From positions 1 through 13,560 of the forward strand of contig CAYZCY010000036.1 of assembly GCA_964477115.1 (NCBI GenBank): a stretch of 13,560 nucleotides of DNA, written 5' to 3'. This DNA comes from RGIG3135 sp964477115. Its GTDB lineage: Bacteria; Actinomycetota; Coriobacteriia; Coriobacteriales; Eggerthellaceae. The notes under the pieces are model-generated. The model was not told the origin of the DNA and searched no databases. It worked only from the letters and a program-made list of their open reading frames with translations. Every line of letters begins with the position of its first letter. The stretch's first letter is position 1. Both the position numbers and the translations under genes were made by a program. Positions 13,398 through 13,560 of this stretch are shown piece after piece.

Positions 13398-13560
13398 ATG
13401 GATAACAAAGAGTTCACCGTATCTGAGGTTATCGACTCGTTCGGTCTCACGAAGCACACCTGGATCGTCTTCTTCCTGCTGCTCTTCGCACAGATCTTCG
13501 ACGGTTATGACTTCATGATCGTCAACTCCACCAACATGTACGTGGCCTCCACCTTCTGGC
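13398..13560 (+). CDS. MFS transporter, N-terminal part (3' end outside window)
   Basis: ATG 13398 lies 3 bases after a strong AGGAGGG (13388-13394), and the frame stays open to the window end (54 codons). The residues begin MDNKEFTVSEVIDSFGLTKH, then a hydrophobic first membrane helix (TWIVFFLLLFAQIFDGYDFM) and VNSTNMYVASTFW. The FDGYD motif in helix 1 is typical of major-facilitator proton symporters for aromatic or other organic acids (AAHS-like) and related sugar-acid carriers. Substrate cannot be told from this fragment. It belongs in the cytoplasmic membrane. The TetR gene across the spacer is a plausible regulator. Confidence 0.85.
   Translation, partial: MDNKEFTVSEVIDSFGLTKHTWIVFFLLLFAQIFDGYDFMIVNSTNMYVASTFW

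Overview
The window is almost all protein-coding DNA from a GC-rich bacterium, and it appears to join pieces of two different genomes. Bases 1 to about 873 carry the end of typA/bipA, a GC-rich hairpin cluster of a kind I associate with Oscillospirales-type Clostridia, and the first ~96 codons of recF. At about 869-880 the recF reading frame stops making sense, and a glutamine synthetase already under way, lacking its own start, takes over in another frame. Everything from there on looks like one actinobacterial genome, most likely class Coriobacteriia (Eggerthellales-like). The reasons are the actinobacterial gene order rplU-rpmA-obg-proB-proA-nadD-rsfS, an L27 without the Firmicutes N-terminal extension, a GlnR-like regulator beside glnA, and the GC-rich codon use. 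The taxonomic calls are inference from memory of these families. An assembly chimera is the simplest reading of the join.

Layout: (1) 1-396 typA C-terminus; 397-586 hairpin-rich spacer; 587-~874 recF fragment. (2) ~874-2181 glutamine synthetase, 1 base before a GlnR-like winged-helix regulator with a degenerate receiver (2183-2857), 12 bases before polA (2870-5497). (3) A 192-base spacer with a promoter and foldable leader, then rplU (L21) and rpmA (L27). (4) A strong hairpin at 6311-6340 that doubles as the start of the next transcription unit: obgE, proB, proA, a fused nadD-yqeK gene and rsfS. Most of these are joined by stop/start overlaps, and the unit ends at a perfect 16-bp terminator stem (12063-12098). 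(5) A convergent TetR-family regulator (12185-12835), a 562-base AT-richer spacer full of palindromes and repeated TTGnnCAA boxes, and the first 54 codons of an MFS transporter (13398 to the window end).

How the genes work together: glnA plus the GlnR-like protein is a nitrogen-assimilation pair. polA replicates and repairs DNA. The rplU-to-rsfS block joins ribosome components, ribosome assembly and silencing factors (Obg, RsfS), the first two proline-biosynthesis enzymes, and NAD synthesis fused to a YqeK-type (Ap4A hydrolase) domain. The TetR and MFS genes are probably a regulator and its target, with the operators in the spacer between them. I found no tRNA, rRNA, CRISPR array, insertion sequence or prophage. 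The most distinctive items are the chimeric junction, the NadD-YqeK fusion, the coupled glnA/GlnR-like pair, the terminator that overlaps a promoter at rpmA/obgE, and the repeat-rich TetR/MFS spacer.
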